Assembly: GCF_011605345.1 (NCBI RefSeq)
Contig: NZ_JAAOXM010000009.1
Location: 1 to 64,000 of the forward strand
Length of the DNA: 64,000 nt
Direction: 5' to 3'
Source: Burkholderia sp. D-99
GTDB lineage: Bacteria > Pseudomonadota > Gammaproteobacteria > Burkholderiales > Burkholderiaceae
The notes below the pieces were generated by a model. The model was not told the origin of the DNA. It saw nothing but the letters and a program-made list of their open reading frames with translations, and did not search any database. Below, piece after piece: positions 25,148 to 33,734 of the stretch (position 1 is the stretch's first letter; each line of letters begins with the position of its first letter). The position numbers and the translations under genes are program-made.

Positions 25148-26761
25148 ATGTCGAACACCATGACTCACCGCCAGTCCGAACTGCTGCTGAATCGCCTCGA
25201 AGCGCTGAGCTCGGGCCCGACGCGGCAGCATCTGCCCGACGGCCTGCGCGGCATCGAAAAGGAAAGCCTGCGCGTGACGCGCGACGGGATGATCGCGTTC
25301 ACGCCGCATCCGCGCGCGCTCGGTTCGGCGCTCACGCATCCGTCGCTGACGACCGACTATTCCGAAGCGTTGATCGAACTGATCACGCCTGCGGAACGCG
25401 ACGCCGCGATCACGCTCGAACGTCTCGACGATCTGCATCGCTACGTGTATTCGTCGCTCGGCGACGAGATGCTGTGGAACGACTCGATGCCCGGCCTGCT
25501 GCCGGCCGACGACCAGATTCCGATCGCCGACTACGGCACGTCGAACATCGGCCGCCTGAAGACGGTGTACCGGCGCGGCCTCGCGTATCGCTACGGCCGC
25601 ACGATGCAGTGCATCGCCGGCATCCACTACAACTACTCGCTGCACGAGGAAGTGTGGCGGCGCCTGCATGCGGAAGAAGGCTCGACGGCCACGCTCGTCG
25701 ATTACCAGTCGGAGCGCTATCTCGCGCAGATCCGCAACTTCCGCCGCCGCAGCTGGCTGCTGATGTACCTGTTCGGCGCGTCGCCCGCGCTCGATACGAA
25801 GTTCCTGCGCGGCAAGCCGCACAAGCTGGACACGTTCGATGCCGACACGCTGTACCTGCCGTATGCGACGAGCCTGCGGATGAGCGATCTCGGCTACTCG
25901 AACACGACCGCCCAGGCCGCGCTGCACGTCGACTACAACACGCTGCCCGCCTATCTCGACGCGCTGTCGAAGGCCGTGAGCGAGCCGTATCCGGCGTACG
26001 AGGCGATCGGCACGCATCGCGATGGCGAGTGGATCCAGATCAACACGAACGTGCTGCAGATCGAAAACGAGTTCTACTCGACGATCCGGCCGAAGCGCGT
26101 CACGTATTCGGGCGAGCGGCCGCTGCATGCGCTCGCGTCGCGCGGTGTGCAGTACATCGAGGTGCGCTGTCTCGACATCGATCCGTTCGAGCCGACCGGC
26201 ATCGCACTGGAAACCGCGCGCTTCATCGACGCATTCCTGCTTGCGTGTGCGCTCGACGAGAGCCCGGCGCTCGACTGTCCCGCGTACCAGGAAGCGAACG
26301 CGAACTTCGGCAGCGTGACGATGGAAGGGCGCAAGCCGGGGCTGACGCTGCAGCGCGACGGCCAGCCGATCACGCTGCAGGCGTGGGCGGACGAACTGAT
26401 GACCGATATCGAAACCGTCGGCCGCCGTCTCGACGAAATCCGCGGCGGCGACGAGCATGCGCGCGCGATCGCCGCGCAACGCGAGAAGCTCGCTGATCCG
26501 GAGCGCACGGCGTCCGCGCGCGTGCTGCGCACGATGCGTGAGAACGGGCAGTCGTTCCTCGGGTTCGCGCTGGCGCAGAGCGAAGCGCATGCCGCGCAAT
26601 TCCGCGCGCGCCCGCCGTCGGCGGATACGCTGTGCACCGAGCAGGCGCTCGCCGCGAAGTCGCTGGCCGAGCAGGCCGAGCTCGAAGCGAAGGAGGCCGG
26701 ATCGTTCGACGCGTTCGTCGCGGCCTATCGCGCCTATACGTTGAACCGCTTCAGCGTGTGA
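25148..26761 (+). CDS. gshA: glutamate-cysteine ligase
   Basis: GshA makes gamma-glutamylcysteine, the first step of glutathione synthesis, using ATP. The 537-residue protein has the E. coli-type class features: GLRGIEKESLRV near residue 34, ADYGTSNIGRLKTVYRRGL near 128 and IAGIHYNYSL near 156. FGSVTMEGRKPGL occurs later. Length fits the family (about 520). The start at 25148 gives MSNTMTHRQ; a second ATG four codons later is also possible. It appears to stand alone. Confidence 0.96.
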   Translation: MSNTMTHRQSELLLNRLEALSSGPTRQHLPDGLRGIEKESLRVTRDGMIAFTPHPRALGSALTHPSLTTDYSEALIELITPAERDAAITLERLDDLHRYVYSSLGDEMLWNDSMPGLLPADDQIPIADYGTSNIGRLKTVYRRGLAYRYGRTMQCIAGIHYNYSLHEEVWRRLHAEEGSTATLVDYQSERYLAQIRNFRRRSWLLMYLFGASPALDTKFLRGKPHKLDTFDADTLYLPYATSLRMSDLGYSNTTAQAALHVDYNTLPAYLDALSKAVSEPYPAYEAIGTHRDGEWIQINTNVLQIENEFYSTIRPKRVTYSGERPLHALASRGVQYIEVRCLDIDPFEPTGIALETARFIDAFLLACALDESPALDCPAYQEANANFGSVTMEGRKPGLTLQRDGQPITLQAWADELMTDIETVGRRLDEIRGGDEHARAIAAQREKLADPERTASARVLRTMRENGQSFLGFALAQSEAHAAQFRARPPSADTLCTEQALAAKSLAEQAELEAKEAGSFDAFVAAYRAYTLNRFSV

Positions 26762-26772
26762 TACCTGGCGCA

Positions 26773-26802
26773 CGTGCACCGCGTCGTTCGGCGCGGTGCA
26801 CG
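26773..26802. terminator. hairpin between gshA and the convergent DUF4148 gene
   Basis: An eleven-pair perfect stem (CGTGCACCGCG, 26773-26783, with its complement at 26792-26802) encloses an eight-base loop. There is no T run, so it may stabilise 3' ends or work with Rho rather than terminate alone. Confidence 0.5.
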
Positions 26803-26876
26803 ATGCGCGTCTCCGCCTCCGCCTCCGTCGCCGGTCGGCGTGCGCCGTTGTGCACCCGATCCGGTTCGATCCGCTG

Positions 26877-27188
26877 TCAGTGGTGTGCGTACGTGCCGCG
26901 ATCGATCGCGTGCGGCAGCGCCGGCTTGCCCGATTCCACGTTTACCCCGGCGTCGCCGCCGTAGCCGGTGTCGTCGCCGCGCGCCTGCGCGGCACGGTGC
27001 ATGATCGCCTGCATGTTTTCCGGAAAGTCGGGACTGCTTGCCAGGCTCGTCCGGTAGCCGGCGGCCTGCAGCTCCACGAGCTCCTGGCGAACCTCGGCGC
27101 GCGTCAGCGTCGACGCGGCCTGCGCGTGCGCGGCGACGGCCGCGCCGATCAGCACGCATGCGCATGCTGCCTGTTTCATCGTCTTCAT
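26877..27188 (-). CDS. DUF4148 family secreted protein
   Basis: The 103-residue protein has a Sec signal (MKTMKQAACACVLIGAAVAAHAQA) followed by the LTRAEVRQELVELQAAGY signature of DUF4148, a small family abundant in Burkholderia. Function is unknown and the location is periplasmic or surface. The ATG at 27188 has GGAG eight bases upstream and is preferred over the GTG at 27197, which overlaps that site. Confidence 0.88.
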   Translation of the reverse strand: MKTMKQAACACVLIGAAVAAHAQAASTLTRAEVRQELVELQAAGYRTSLASSPDFPENMQAIMHRAAQARGDDTGYGGDAGVNVESGKPALPHAIDRGTYAHH

Positions 27189-27629
27189 CGTGTTCACTCC
27201 GTGAGGTTCCGGCGCCGTGCCGTGGCCGGCGCGGGTGGAATCGATGCGACCAGTCTAGGCTTCGGACGCCAAACGAAACATCCCGCCCGCCGTCAGGCAC
27301 CTTTGCCGCACGTGCAACATTGCGCGGGTGACGCCGCCGCGCCGCGCTGGTGAGCCGCGCGTGACGGGCGTCCTGTCGAACGCGACAGCGGCCCGCCCGC
27401 TGCCGGTCAGCATGCGGCGGCGGGTTCGGATCGGTTCGGCATGCATCGGGCTTGTCCCCCCTTGTACAAGCGCCGCGCGCCTCCTAACCTCATTTAAGCG
27501 ACCGATCGGTTGGCCGTGCGACGTCGTTGCGTGCGCAAGCGCCTGATCGCCGTCGCGACTGCAGAAGGACCGCTTTGCACCGAATCCGGGGGCGCCGTAG
27601 CGCCAACCCGGGTCGACTTTGGAGACGCG
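27189..27629. other. DUF4148-lldP divergent region
   Basis: This 441-bp gap between divergent genes shows no coding sequence I trust. It includes a perfect ten-base palindrome CTTGTACAAG (27461-27470) about 160 bp before lldP, which resembles half of a GntR-type operator. Confidence 0.5.
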
Positions 27630-29270
27630 ATGAATCCCACCGACGCCCTACCGCCCGGCATCGTCTTCGCACAGCCGTTGACGCCGGTCGCCAACTCGCT
27701 GCTGCTGTCCTTCCTCGTCGCCGCGATCCCGATCGCGGTCGCGCTGATCGCGCTGGGCGTGTTGCGCCGCCCCGCGTGGCAGGCGTCGCTCGCCGGGCTG
27801 GTCGCCGGCCTCGCGGTCGCGATCGGTGCGTGGGGGATGCCGGCCGGGCTCGCGTTCAACGCGGTCGGCGCGGGCATGGCGCTCGCGGTCGTGCCGGTGA
27901 TGTGGATCGTCTTCAACGCGCTGCTGCTGTACAACATCGCGGTGAAGTCGGGCCGCTTCGACCAGTTCCGGCAGTGGATGCTCGACAACCTGCCCGACGA
28001 TCGCCGCCTCGTGCTGCTCGTCGTCGCATTCTCGTTCGGCTGCCTGCTCGAAGGGATCTCCGGATTCGGCACGCCGGTCGCGATCACGAGCGCACTGCTG
28101 ATCGCGCTCGGCTTCCCCGCGCTCGAGGCGCTCACCTATACGCTGTTGTTCAACACGGCGCCGGTCGCGTTCGGCGCGCTCGGCGTGCCGATCACCGTGC
28201 TCGGCGCGGTGACGTCGCTGCCGCCCGCGACACTCGCGCAGATGGTCGGCCGCCAGTTGCCGTTCTTCGCGCTGCTGTTGCCGTTCTACGTGGTCGGCGC
28301 GTACGGCGGGCTGCGCTCGATCTCGAAGCTGTGGCCCGCGCTGCTCGTGTCGGGCGCCAGCTTCGCGATCGCGCAGTTCGTCACGTCGAACTTCCTCGGC
28401 TACCAGCTCACCGACGTGCTGTCGTCGCTCACGTCGCTGATCGTCACGATCGGTTTCCTGCAGGTGTGGAAGCCGCAGCCCGATCCGCAATACGCGCTCG
28501 CGCGCAGCGTGCCTGCAACGGCCGGCGCCGCGCGCGCGGGCTTTGGCGGCTGGCTGCCGTGGCTCGTCGTGTCGGTGGTCGTGATCGTGTGGGTGCACGC
28601 GAACATCGCGGCGATCGGCGACGTGAAGATCAAGTGGCCGGGCCTGCACAACGCGGTGTTCGTGTCGCTGTACCACAAGCCGTATGCGGCGATCTGGGAC
28701 TTCCAGCCGCTCGGCACGGGCACCGCGATCCTTTTGTCGGCGATCATCACGGCCGCGCTGACGCGCACCGGCGCCGGCGCGTTCCTCGAATGCGTGGTGA
28801 AGACGTGGCGGCAGACGTGGATCGCGATCGTCACGGTGATGATGATCGTCGGGCTCGCGTACCTGCTGAACTACTCGGGGATCAGCTACACGCTCGGCAC
28901 CGGCGTCGCGTCGACGGGCGCGCTGTTCCCGCTGGTGTCCGCGTCGCTCGGCTGGATCGCGGTGTTCCTGTCCGGCAGCGACACGTCGGGCAACGCGCTG
29001 TTCGGCAACCTGCAGGTCGTCGCCGCGCGGCAGCTCGGGCTCGATCCGGTGCTGATGGCCGCGACCAACTCGTCGGGCGGCGTGATGGGCAAGATGATCT
29101 CGCCGCAGAACATCGCGACGGGCGTGTCGACGACGGACCTGAAAGGGCAGGAAGGTGTCGTGTTTGCGCGCACCTTCTGGCACAGCGTGATCCTCACGCT
29201 GCTGCTCGGCGTGCTGGTGTTCCTGCAGCAGCACGTGCTGACGTGGATGATTCCGGCACTGCCGAAATGA
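27630..29270 (+). CDS. lldP: L-lactate permease
   Basis: The 546-residue integral membrane protein is a member of the LctP/LldP family, which imports lactate (also glycolate in some species) with protons. Twelve to fourteen hydrophobic helices are visible from residue 25 onward. The family signature LEGISGFGTPVAIT lies around residue 140, and GGVMGKMISPQN near the C-terminus. GGAGA lies four bases before the ATG at 27630. No lactate dehydrogenase gene is adjacent. Confidence 0.94.
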   Translation: MNPTDALPPGIVFAQPLTPVANSLLLSFLVAAIPIAVALIALGVLRRPAWQASLAGLVAGLAVAIGAWGMPAGLAFNAVGAGMALAVVPVMWIVFNALLLYNIAVKSGRFDQFRQWMLDNLPDDRRLVLLVVAFSFGCLLEGISGFGTPVAITSALLIALGFPALEALTYTLLFNTAPVAFGALGVPITVLGAVTSLPPATLAQMVGRQLPFFALLLPFYVVGAYGGLRSISKLWPALLVSGASFAIAQFVTSNFLGYQLTDVLSSLTSLIVTIGFLQVWKPQPDPQYALARSVPATAGAARAGFGGWLPWLVVSVVVIVWVHANIAAIGDVKIKWPGLHNAVFVSLYHKPYAAIWDFQPLGTGTAILLSAIITAALTRTGAGAFLECVVKTWRQTWIAIVTVMMIVGLAYLLNYSGISYTLGTGVASTGALFPLVSASLGWIAVFLSGSDTSGNALFGNLQVVAARQLGLDPVLMAATNSSGGVMGKMISPQNIATGVSTTDLKGQEGVVFARTFWHSVILTLLLGVLVFLQQHVLTWMIPALPK

Positions 29271-29348
29271 TGTGAGCGCAACGACAGAAGGAAGGCACGA
29301 GGAAAAACGAGGGAAGGCGCGGGAAAAGCGCCGATAACGTGCGGAACC

Positions 29349-29381
29349 GGCGAACGCGCGACAGTTCAGCGCGCGTTCGCC
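29349..29381. terminator. hairpin between lldP and the LysR gene
   Basis: A twelve-pair perfect stem (29349-29360 with 29370-29381) spans the stop codon of the leftward LysR gene. It lies 78 bp beyond lldP and probably ends or protects both converging transcripts. No T run is present. Confidence 0.5.
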
Positions 29382-30283
29382 CGCCGCGCCGTTCGTCCTG
29401 CGTCGGCTGTCCCGGCTGCTTCGGCACCGGCCGGCAGGATGCATGCAAGGAACGCGTCGATCGCGGGGCTCTGGCGGCGCGCCTTCAGGTAGTACACGTA
29501 TTCGTCGATCGTCGTGTCGACGCCACGCAGCGCGATCACGCGCAGGTCCGGATGGCGCTCGGCCTCGCCGAGCGGAAACAGGCTGCCGCCCACGCCGTGC
29601 AGGATCGCCTCGCGGATCGCTTCGCGGCTGCCGATCTCGGCCACCGATACGGCCGCGACACCGGCCGCCGCGAGGATCGTCTCCGTGCAGCGGCGCGTGA
29701 CCGAGCCTTCCTCGCGAATCAGCAGCCGCACGTCGGCGAGCTGCGCCGGATCGATCGCGTCGAAGCGCGCGAGCGGATGCGTGCGATGCACGACGAGCAC
29801 GAGCGGGTCGGTCGAGATCACCTTGCGTTCGAGGCCTTCGGCATCGTTGCGCTGCGACGAGACGGCGAGATCGATGCGGAATTCCTGCAGCGCCTGCAGG
29901 ATTTCCTCGGAGTTGCCGATCCGGCACGTGAGCGCGATCGACGGATGCGCGTTCGAGAAGCGGCCGACCGCATCCATGATGTAGTACGGCCCCGTCGCAC
30001 CGATCCGCAGGTGGCCTTCGAACAGGCCGCCGACGTTGCGCAGCATGATGTCGGCCTGCGCCTCGAGCGCGATCATCTTCTCGACGAGCGGCAGCAGCTC
30101 GATACCCGTCTCGGTGACCTCGAGCTTGCGGCCGCTGCGGTAGAACAGCTCGACGCCGTACAGCTGCTCGACCTGCCGGATCTGCGCGGCGATCGTCGGC
30201 TGGCTCACGCCCAGGTGGCGCGCGGCGCGCGTGATGCTGCCCTGCCGGACGGTCGCGTGGAACGCCTTCAGCTGATCGAACAC
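29366..30283 (-). CDS. LysR-family regulator, possibly of phosphonate catabolism
   Basis: The 305-residue protein has a LysR helix-turn-helix (FHATVRQGSITRAARHLGVSQPTIAAQIRQ, about 9-38) and a periplasmic-binding-like effector domain from about residue 90. Sequence and locus recall the LysR group linked to aminoethylphosphonate catabolism, a recollection not checked. The start is the GTG at 30283, preceded by GAGGGGAG about ten bases upstream. It is divergent from the phospholipase gene. Confidence 0.9.
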   Translation of the reverse strand: MFDQLKAFHATVRQGSITRAARHLGVSQPTIAAQIRQVEQLYGVELFYRSGRKLEVTETGIELLPLVEKMIALEAQADIMLRNVGGLFEGHLRIGATGPYYIMDAVGRFSNAHPSIALTCRIGNSEEILQALQEFRIDLAVSSQRNDAEGLERKVISTDPLVLVVHRTHPLARFDAIDPAQLADVRLLIREEGSVTRRCTETILAAAGVAAVSVAEIGSREAIREAILHGVGGSLFPLGEAERHPDLRVIALRGVDTTIDEYVYYLKARRQSPAIDAFLACILPAGAEAAGTADAGRTARRANAR

Positions 30284-30512
30284 GACTCGGCTTCTCCCCT
30301 CTTCATCGCGCGTCAGCGTAGCGCACACGTGTGTCGGCCGCATGAAAGGCGCGTCGTGCGTTGCTTCGAAAAATTCTTGTGGGTAACCAAAAGAAACCTG
30401 CTGGAACCAGTCACGGCCGGGACATGCCGGTGCGGGGTAATAGCGCGTAACACACCGACTGCCGGCCCCGCTCGACCGGCACCCCATTCCTACCGACAAC
30501 AGGGTTCCCTTC

Positions 30513-32687
30513 ATGTCTTCGAACAATCGACGCGATTTCCTGCGCCTTGCCGCGCAGTCGGCCGGCGCGATGGCCGCCTACGCGGGCTTCCCGCCCGCGA
30601 TCCGCAACGCGCTGGCGATGCCGGCCGCCTATCGCACGGGCACGATCCGCGACGTCGAACACGTCGTGATCTTCATGCAGGAAAACCGTTCGTTCGACCA
30701 TTACTTCGGCGGGCTGCGCGGCGTGCGCGGCTTCAACGACCCGCGCCCGCACCTGCTGCCGAGCGGCGCACCGGTGTGGCAGCAGCCGCCGGCGTCGGTG
30801 TTCACGAAGAACTACCATTCGCGCGGCCTCGATCCGTCGGCGCCTTACGTGCTGCCGTTCTACCTCGACCCGAAGCAGACGACCGAATTCCAGCCGGGCA
30901 CCAACCACGGCTGGAGCAGCGGCCACCTGTCCTGGAACAACGGCCAGTGGGACCAGTGGGTGAACCAGAAGCAGGACGTGCTGACGATGGGTTACCTGAA
31001 GCGCCAGGATCTCACGTACCACTACGCACTGGCCGACGCGTTCACGATCTGCGATTCGTACTTCTGCTCCGCGCACGCCGACACCGCGCCGAACCGCATC
31101 TACCTGTGGACCGGCACGGTCGACCCGCGCAACATCTACGGCACCCCGCCGAACGGCCCGGGCATCGGCGAGCGTGACGACGTGAACGGCTACACGTGGA
31201 CGACCTATGCCGAGCGCCTCGAGAACGCGAAGGTCAGCTGGAAGGTGTACCAGGGCGGCACCGGCATCCCGGGCGACCCGACCGACAACTACACCGACAA
31301 CTCGCTGATGTTCTTCAAGAAGTTCCAGGTGAAGGAAGGCGCGAGCGGCCCGCTGGTCGACAAGGGCGCGTCGGACCACACGCTCGCCGAGCTGAAGGCC
31401 GACGTGCAGGCCAACCGGCTGCCGCAGGTGTCGTGGATCGTCGCGCCGTACAAGTACAGCGAGCACCCGCAGGCATCGCCGACCGACGGCGCGTTCTACA
31501 TCAACATGGTGCTCGAGGCACTGACGTCGAACCCGGAGGTGTGGGCGAAGACCGTGTTCATCCTCAACTACGACGAGAACGACGGGCTGTTCGACCACGT
31601 CGTGCCGCCGGTGCCGCCGGTCACGAGCGGCGTGGGCGGCCAGGGCATCGTGTCGTCGAACCTGCTGTCGAACCTCGGCGACGAGCTGCTCGACCTGAAC
31701 AAGTACCCGGGCGAAATGAGCCCGCTCGTGCCGGGCGCGGACCCGGGCGGCATCCAGCCGATCGGCCTCGGGCCGCGCGTGCCGCTGATCATCATCTCGC
31801 CGTGGACGAAGGGCGGCTGGGTCTGCTCGGAGACGTTCGACCATACGTCGGTGCTGCGTTTCCTCGAAGCGCGCTTCGGCGTGAAGGAGCCGAACATCAG
31901 CGCATGGCGCCGCTCGATCTGCGGCGACCTCACGTCGGCATTCGACTTCTCGGCACGGCCCGACACGCGCACGGTGAGCTTCACCGTGCCGCAGCACATC
32001 GCGACGGCCGGCCAGGCGTACCAGGTGCCCGCGCAGCAGGCGATGCCGGCGCAGGAGCCCGGCACGCGGCCCGCGCGGGCGCTGCCGTACGAGCTGTTCG
32101 TGCACAGCCGCGTGAGCGGCCATGACGACAACGTGTCGCTCGACTTCGCGAACACCGGCGACGCGGGCGCGTCGTTCTACGTGTACGACCGCCGCAACCC
32201 GGCGACGCCGCCGCGTCGTTATGCGGTGTCCGCGCACGATCGCTTCGTCGACACGTGGAACACGTCCGCCGCGCGCGGCGACTACCATCTCGCGGCATAC
32301 GGCCCGAACGGCTATCTGTGCGAGTTCCAGGGCAACACGCGGCTCGCGGCGGACGGCCGCCACGCGAACCCCGAAGCGCGGATCGGCTACGACGTGCGCA
32401 ACCGCCACGTGTACCTGCAACTGCGCAACAGCGGGCGCGCGACGTGCCGCGTGACGGTCGACAACGCATACAGCCACAAGCATGCGCGCACCTACACGCT
32501 GGAGCCGGGCGAGCGCGTCGAGGATCACTTCGAGCTGTCGTCGAGCCACGGCTGGTACGATCTGACGATCACCGCGACGACGCTGCGCGGCGGCGACGAC
32601 AAGGTCGTGCGCCGCTTCGCGGGCCACGTCGAGACCGGCCGGCCGAGCCATAGCGATCCGGGGCCGGTGAAGCACACGACGGCCTGA
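30513..32687 (+). CDS. plcN: phosphocholine-specific phospholipase C (non-haemolytic type)
   Basis: The 724-residue enzyme should hydrolyse phosphatidylcholine to diacylglycerol and phosphocholine outside the cytoplasm. A Tat signal (NNRRDFLRLAAQSAGAMAA) opens the protein. The phosphoesterase motifs ENRSFDHYFGG (about 56-66) and NYDENDGLFDHVVPP (about 352-366) are intact, as is HADTAPNR near 192. Two C-terminal domains (about 530-700) match the family's length of about 700. It lies between the LysR gene and the phosphonate locus, a context of phosphorus scavenging. I cannot tell haemolytic from non-haemolytic by sequence alone. Confidence 0.9.
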   Translation: MSSNNRRDFLRLAAQSAGAMAAYAGFPPAIRNALAMPAAYRTGTIRDVEHVVIFMQENRSFDHYFGGLRGVRGFNDPRPHLLPSGAPVWQQPPASVFTKNYHSRGLDPSAPYVLPFYLDPKQTTEFQPGTNHGWSSGHLSWNNGQWDQWVNQKQDVLTMGYLKRQDLTYHYALADAFTICDSYFCSAHADTAPNRIYLWTGTVDPRNIYGTPPNGPGIGERDDVNGYTWTTYAERLENAKVSWKVYQGGTGIPGDPTDNYTDNSLMFFKKFQVKEGASGPLVDKGASDHTLAELKADVQANRLPQVSWIVAPYKYSEHPQASPTDGAFYINMVLEALTSNPEVWAKTVFILNYDENDGLFDHVVPPVPPVTSGVGGQGIVSSNLLSNLGDELLDLNKYPGEMSPLVPGADPGGIQPIGLGPRVPLIIISPWTKGGWVCSETFDHTSVLRFLEARFGVKEPNISAWRRSICGDLTSAFDFSARPDTRTVSFTVPQHIATAGQAYQVPAQQAMPAQEPGTRPARALPYELFVHSRVSGHDDNVSLDFANTGDAGASFYVYDRRNPATPPRRYAVSAHDRFVDTWNTSAARGDYHLAAYGPNGYLCEFQGNTRLAADGRHANPEARIGYDVRNRHVYLQLRNSGRATCRVTVDNAYSHKHARTYTLEPGERVEDHFELSSSHGWYDLTITATTLRGGDDKVVRRFAGHVETGRPSHSDPGPVKHTTA

Positions 32688-32815
32688 CGGCCGGCACGTG
32701 TCGCGCGATGCGGGCGAGGTCGGCCCGCCGCGCGACCGCCGCCTGCCGGCGGTGTTCCAACTGCATCCCGGTTGCATCCCGGCAGGCGGAATTGGCTTTT
32801 GGAAACTGAAAACTG

Positions 32816-32844
32816 TTGACAATGTGCCGGGCCGAGGGTATATA
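32816..32844 (+). promoter_or_regulatory. promoter and candidate operator of the GntR gene phnR
   Basis: TTGACA (32816-32821) and TATATA (32839-32844) are separated by 17 bp, close to consensus. The -35 is embedded in TGTTGACAAT (32814-32823), which recurs exactly at the phnS/phnA divergent promoter, suggesting a common operator. Confidence 0.7.
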
Positions 32845-32904
32845 AGGATCATTCGCCGATATGGCGCCCTCGTTCTCTACCGCAGCCTTGCTGCCTGCCC
32901 GACC

Positions 32905-33633
32905 ATGACAGCCCCGAACGCGCTCAGCGCCATCGAACTCCTGCAAAGCCAGTCGCTCGCGATGATCGTCCAGGACATGCTCGAGCGCGCGATCGTCTCC
33001 GGTGAATACGCCCCCGGCGAGAAGCTCAACGAAGTCGAGATCGCGACCAGGCTGAACGTGTCGCGCGGCCCGGTGCGCGAAGCGTTCCGGGCGCTCGAAC
33101 AGGCCGGCCTGCTGCGTAACGAGAAGAACCGCGGCGTGACGGTGCGCGTCGTGCCGCTGCGCGAAGCCGAGGAGATCTACGAAGTGCGGGCGATGCTCGA
33201 CGAGTCGGTCGCGCGCGCGCTCGCGAAGCGCATCTCGCCCGACACGCTGAAGGTGCTGAAGGGCATCATCCAGTCGATGAAGGACGCCGCGAAGACGCAC
33301 GACGTCACGCGCTATACCGAGCTGAACGTGCAGTTCCACGACGCGATGGTCGTCGGCGTCGGCAATACACACCTCACCGATACCTACCGCCGGCTCGTGC
33401 GCCAGCTCGGGCTGCTGCGTCAGGCCGCGATCGAAGCCGAGGAAGACGCGATCGCGGTGTCCGCCGCCGAGCACGACAAGATCGTGCAGGCGCTCGCGGG
33501 CGGCGACGAGGAGCAGGCGGTCGCGCTGGTGCGCGAGCACGTCTCGCATGGCCTCGCACGCATGCGCCGCACGCACGAGCAGGGGCTGCCTGCGACGGGC
33601 AAGGCGGCGCGGGAGAAAACCGTGCGCGCGTAA
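32905..33633 (+). CDS. phnR: GntR-family regulator of phosphonate utilisation
   Basis: The 242-residue protein has an N-terminal winged helix-turn-helix of the FadR type (GEYAPGEKLNEVEIATRLNVSRGPVREAFRALEQAGLL, about 33-72) and an all-helical FCD ligand domain with metal-site histidines (VQFHDAMV near 147 and AEHDKIV near 193). It lies upstream of the convergent AEP genes, and GntR proteins of this type accompany Burkholderia phosphonate clusters. Its promoter shares a ten-base motif with phnS/phnA, so it probably represses both. Confidence 0.85.
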   Translation: MTAPNALSAIELLQSQSLAMIVQDMLERAIVSGEYAPGEKLNEVEIATRLNVSRGPVREAFRALEQAGLLRNEKNRGVTVRVVPLREAEEIYEVRAMLDESVARALAKRISPDTLKVLKGIIQSMKDAAKTHDVTRYTELNVQFHDAMVVGVGNTHLTDTYRRLVRQLGLLRQAAIEAEEDAIAVSAAEHDKIVQALAGGDEEQAVALVREHVSHGLARMRRTHEQGLPATGKAAREKTVRA

Positions 33634-33673
33634 GCGCCCGGCAAGGCCCGCGCGGGTTGCCGCGCCACATCAA

Positions 33674-33701
33674 GGGGACGCTTCGCCGCGTCCCTGTTTC
33701 A
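33674..33701 (+). terminator. terminator after phnR
   Basis: A seven-pair stem (GGGACGC, 33675-33681, with GCGTCCC, 33688-33694) and TTCGCC-type loop are followed by TGTTTC. It lies 42 bp past the phnR stop, between converging genes. Confidence 0.6.
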
Positions 33702-33734
33702 TTGCGTCTTCAGGTTCTGCAGGTCAATACATCG

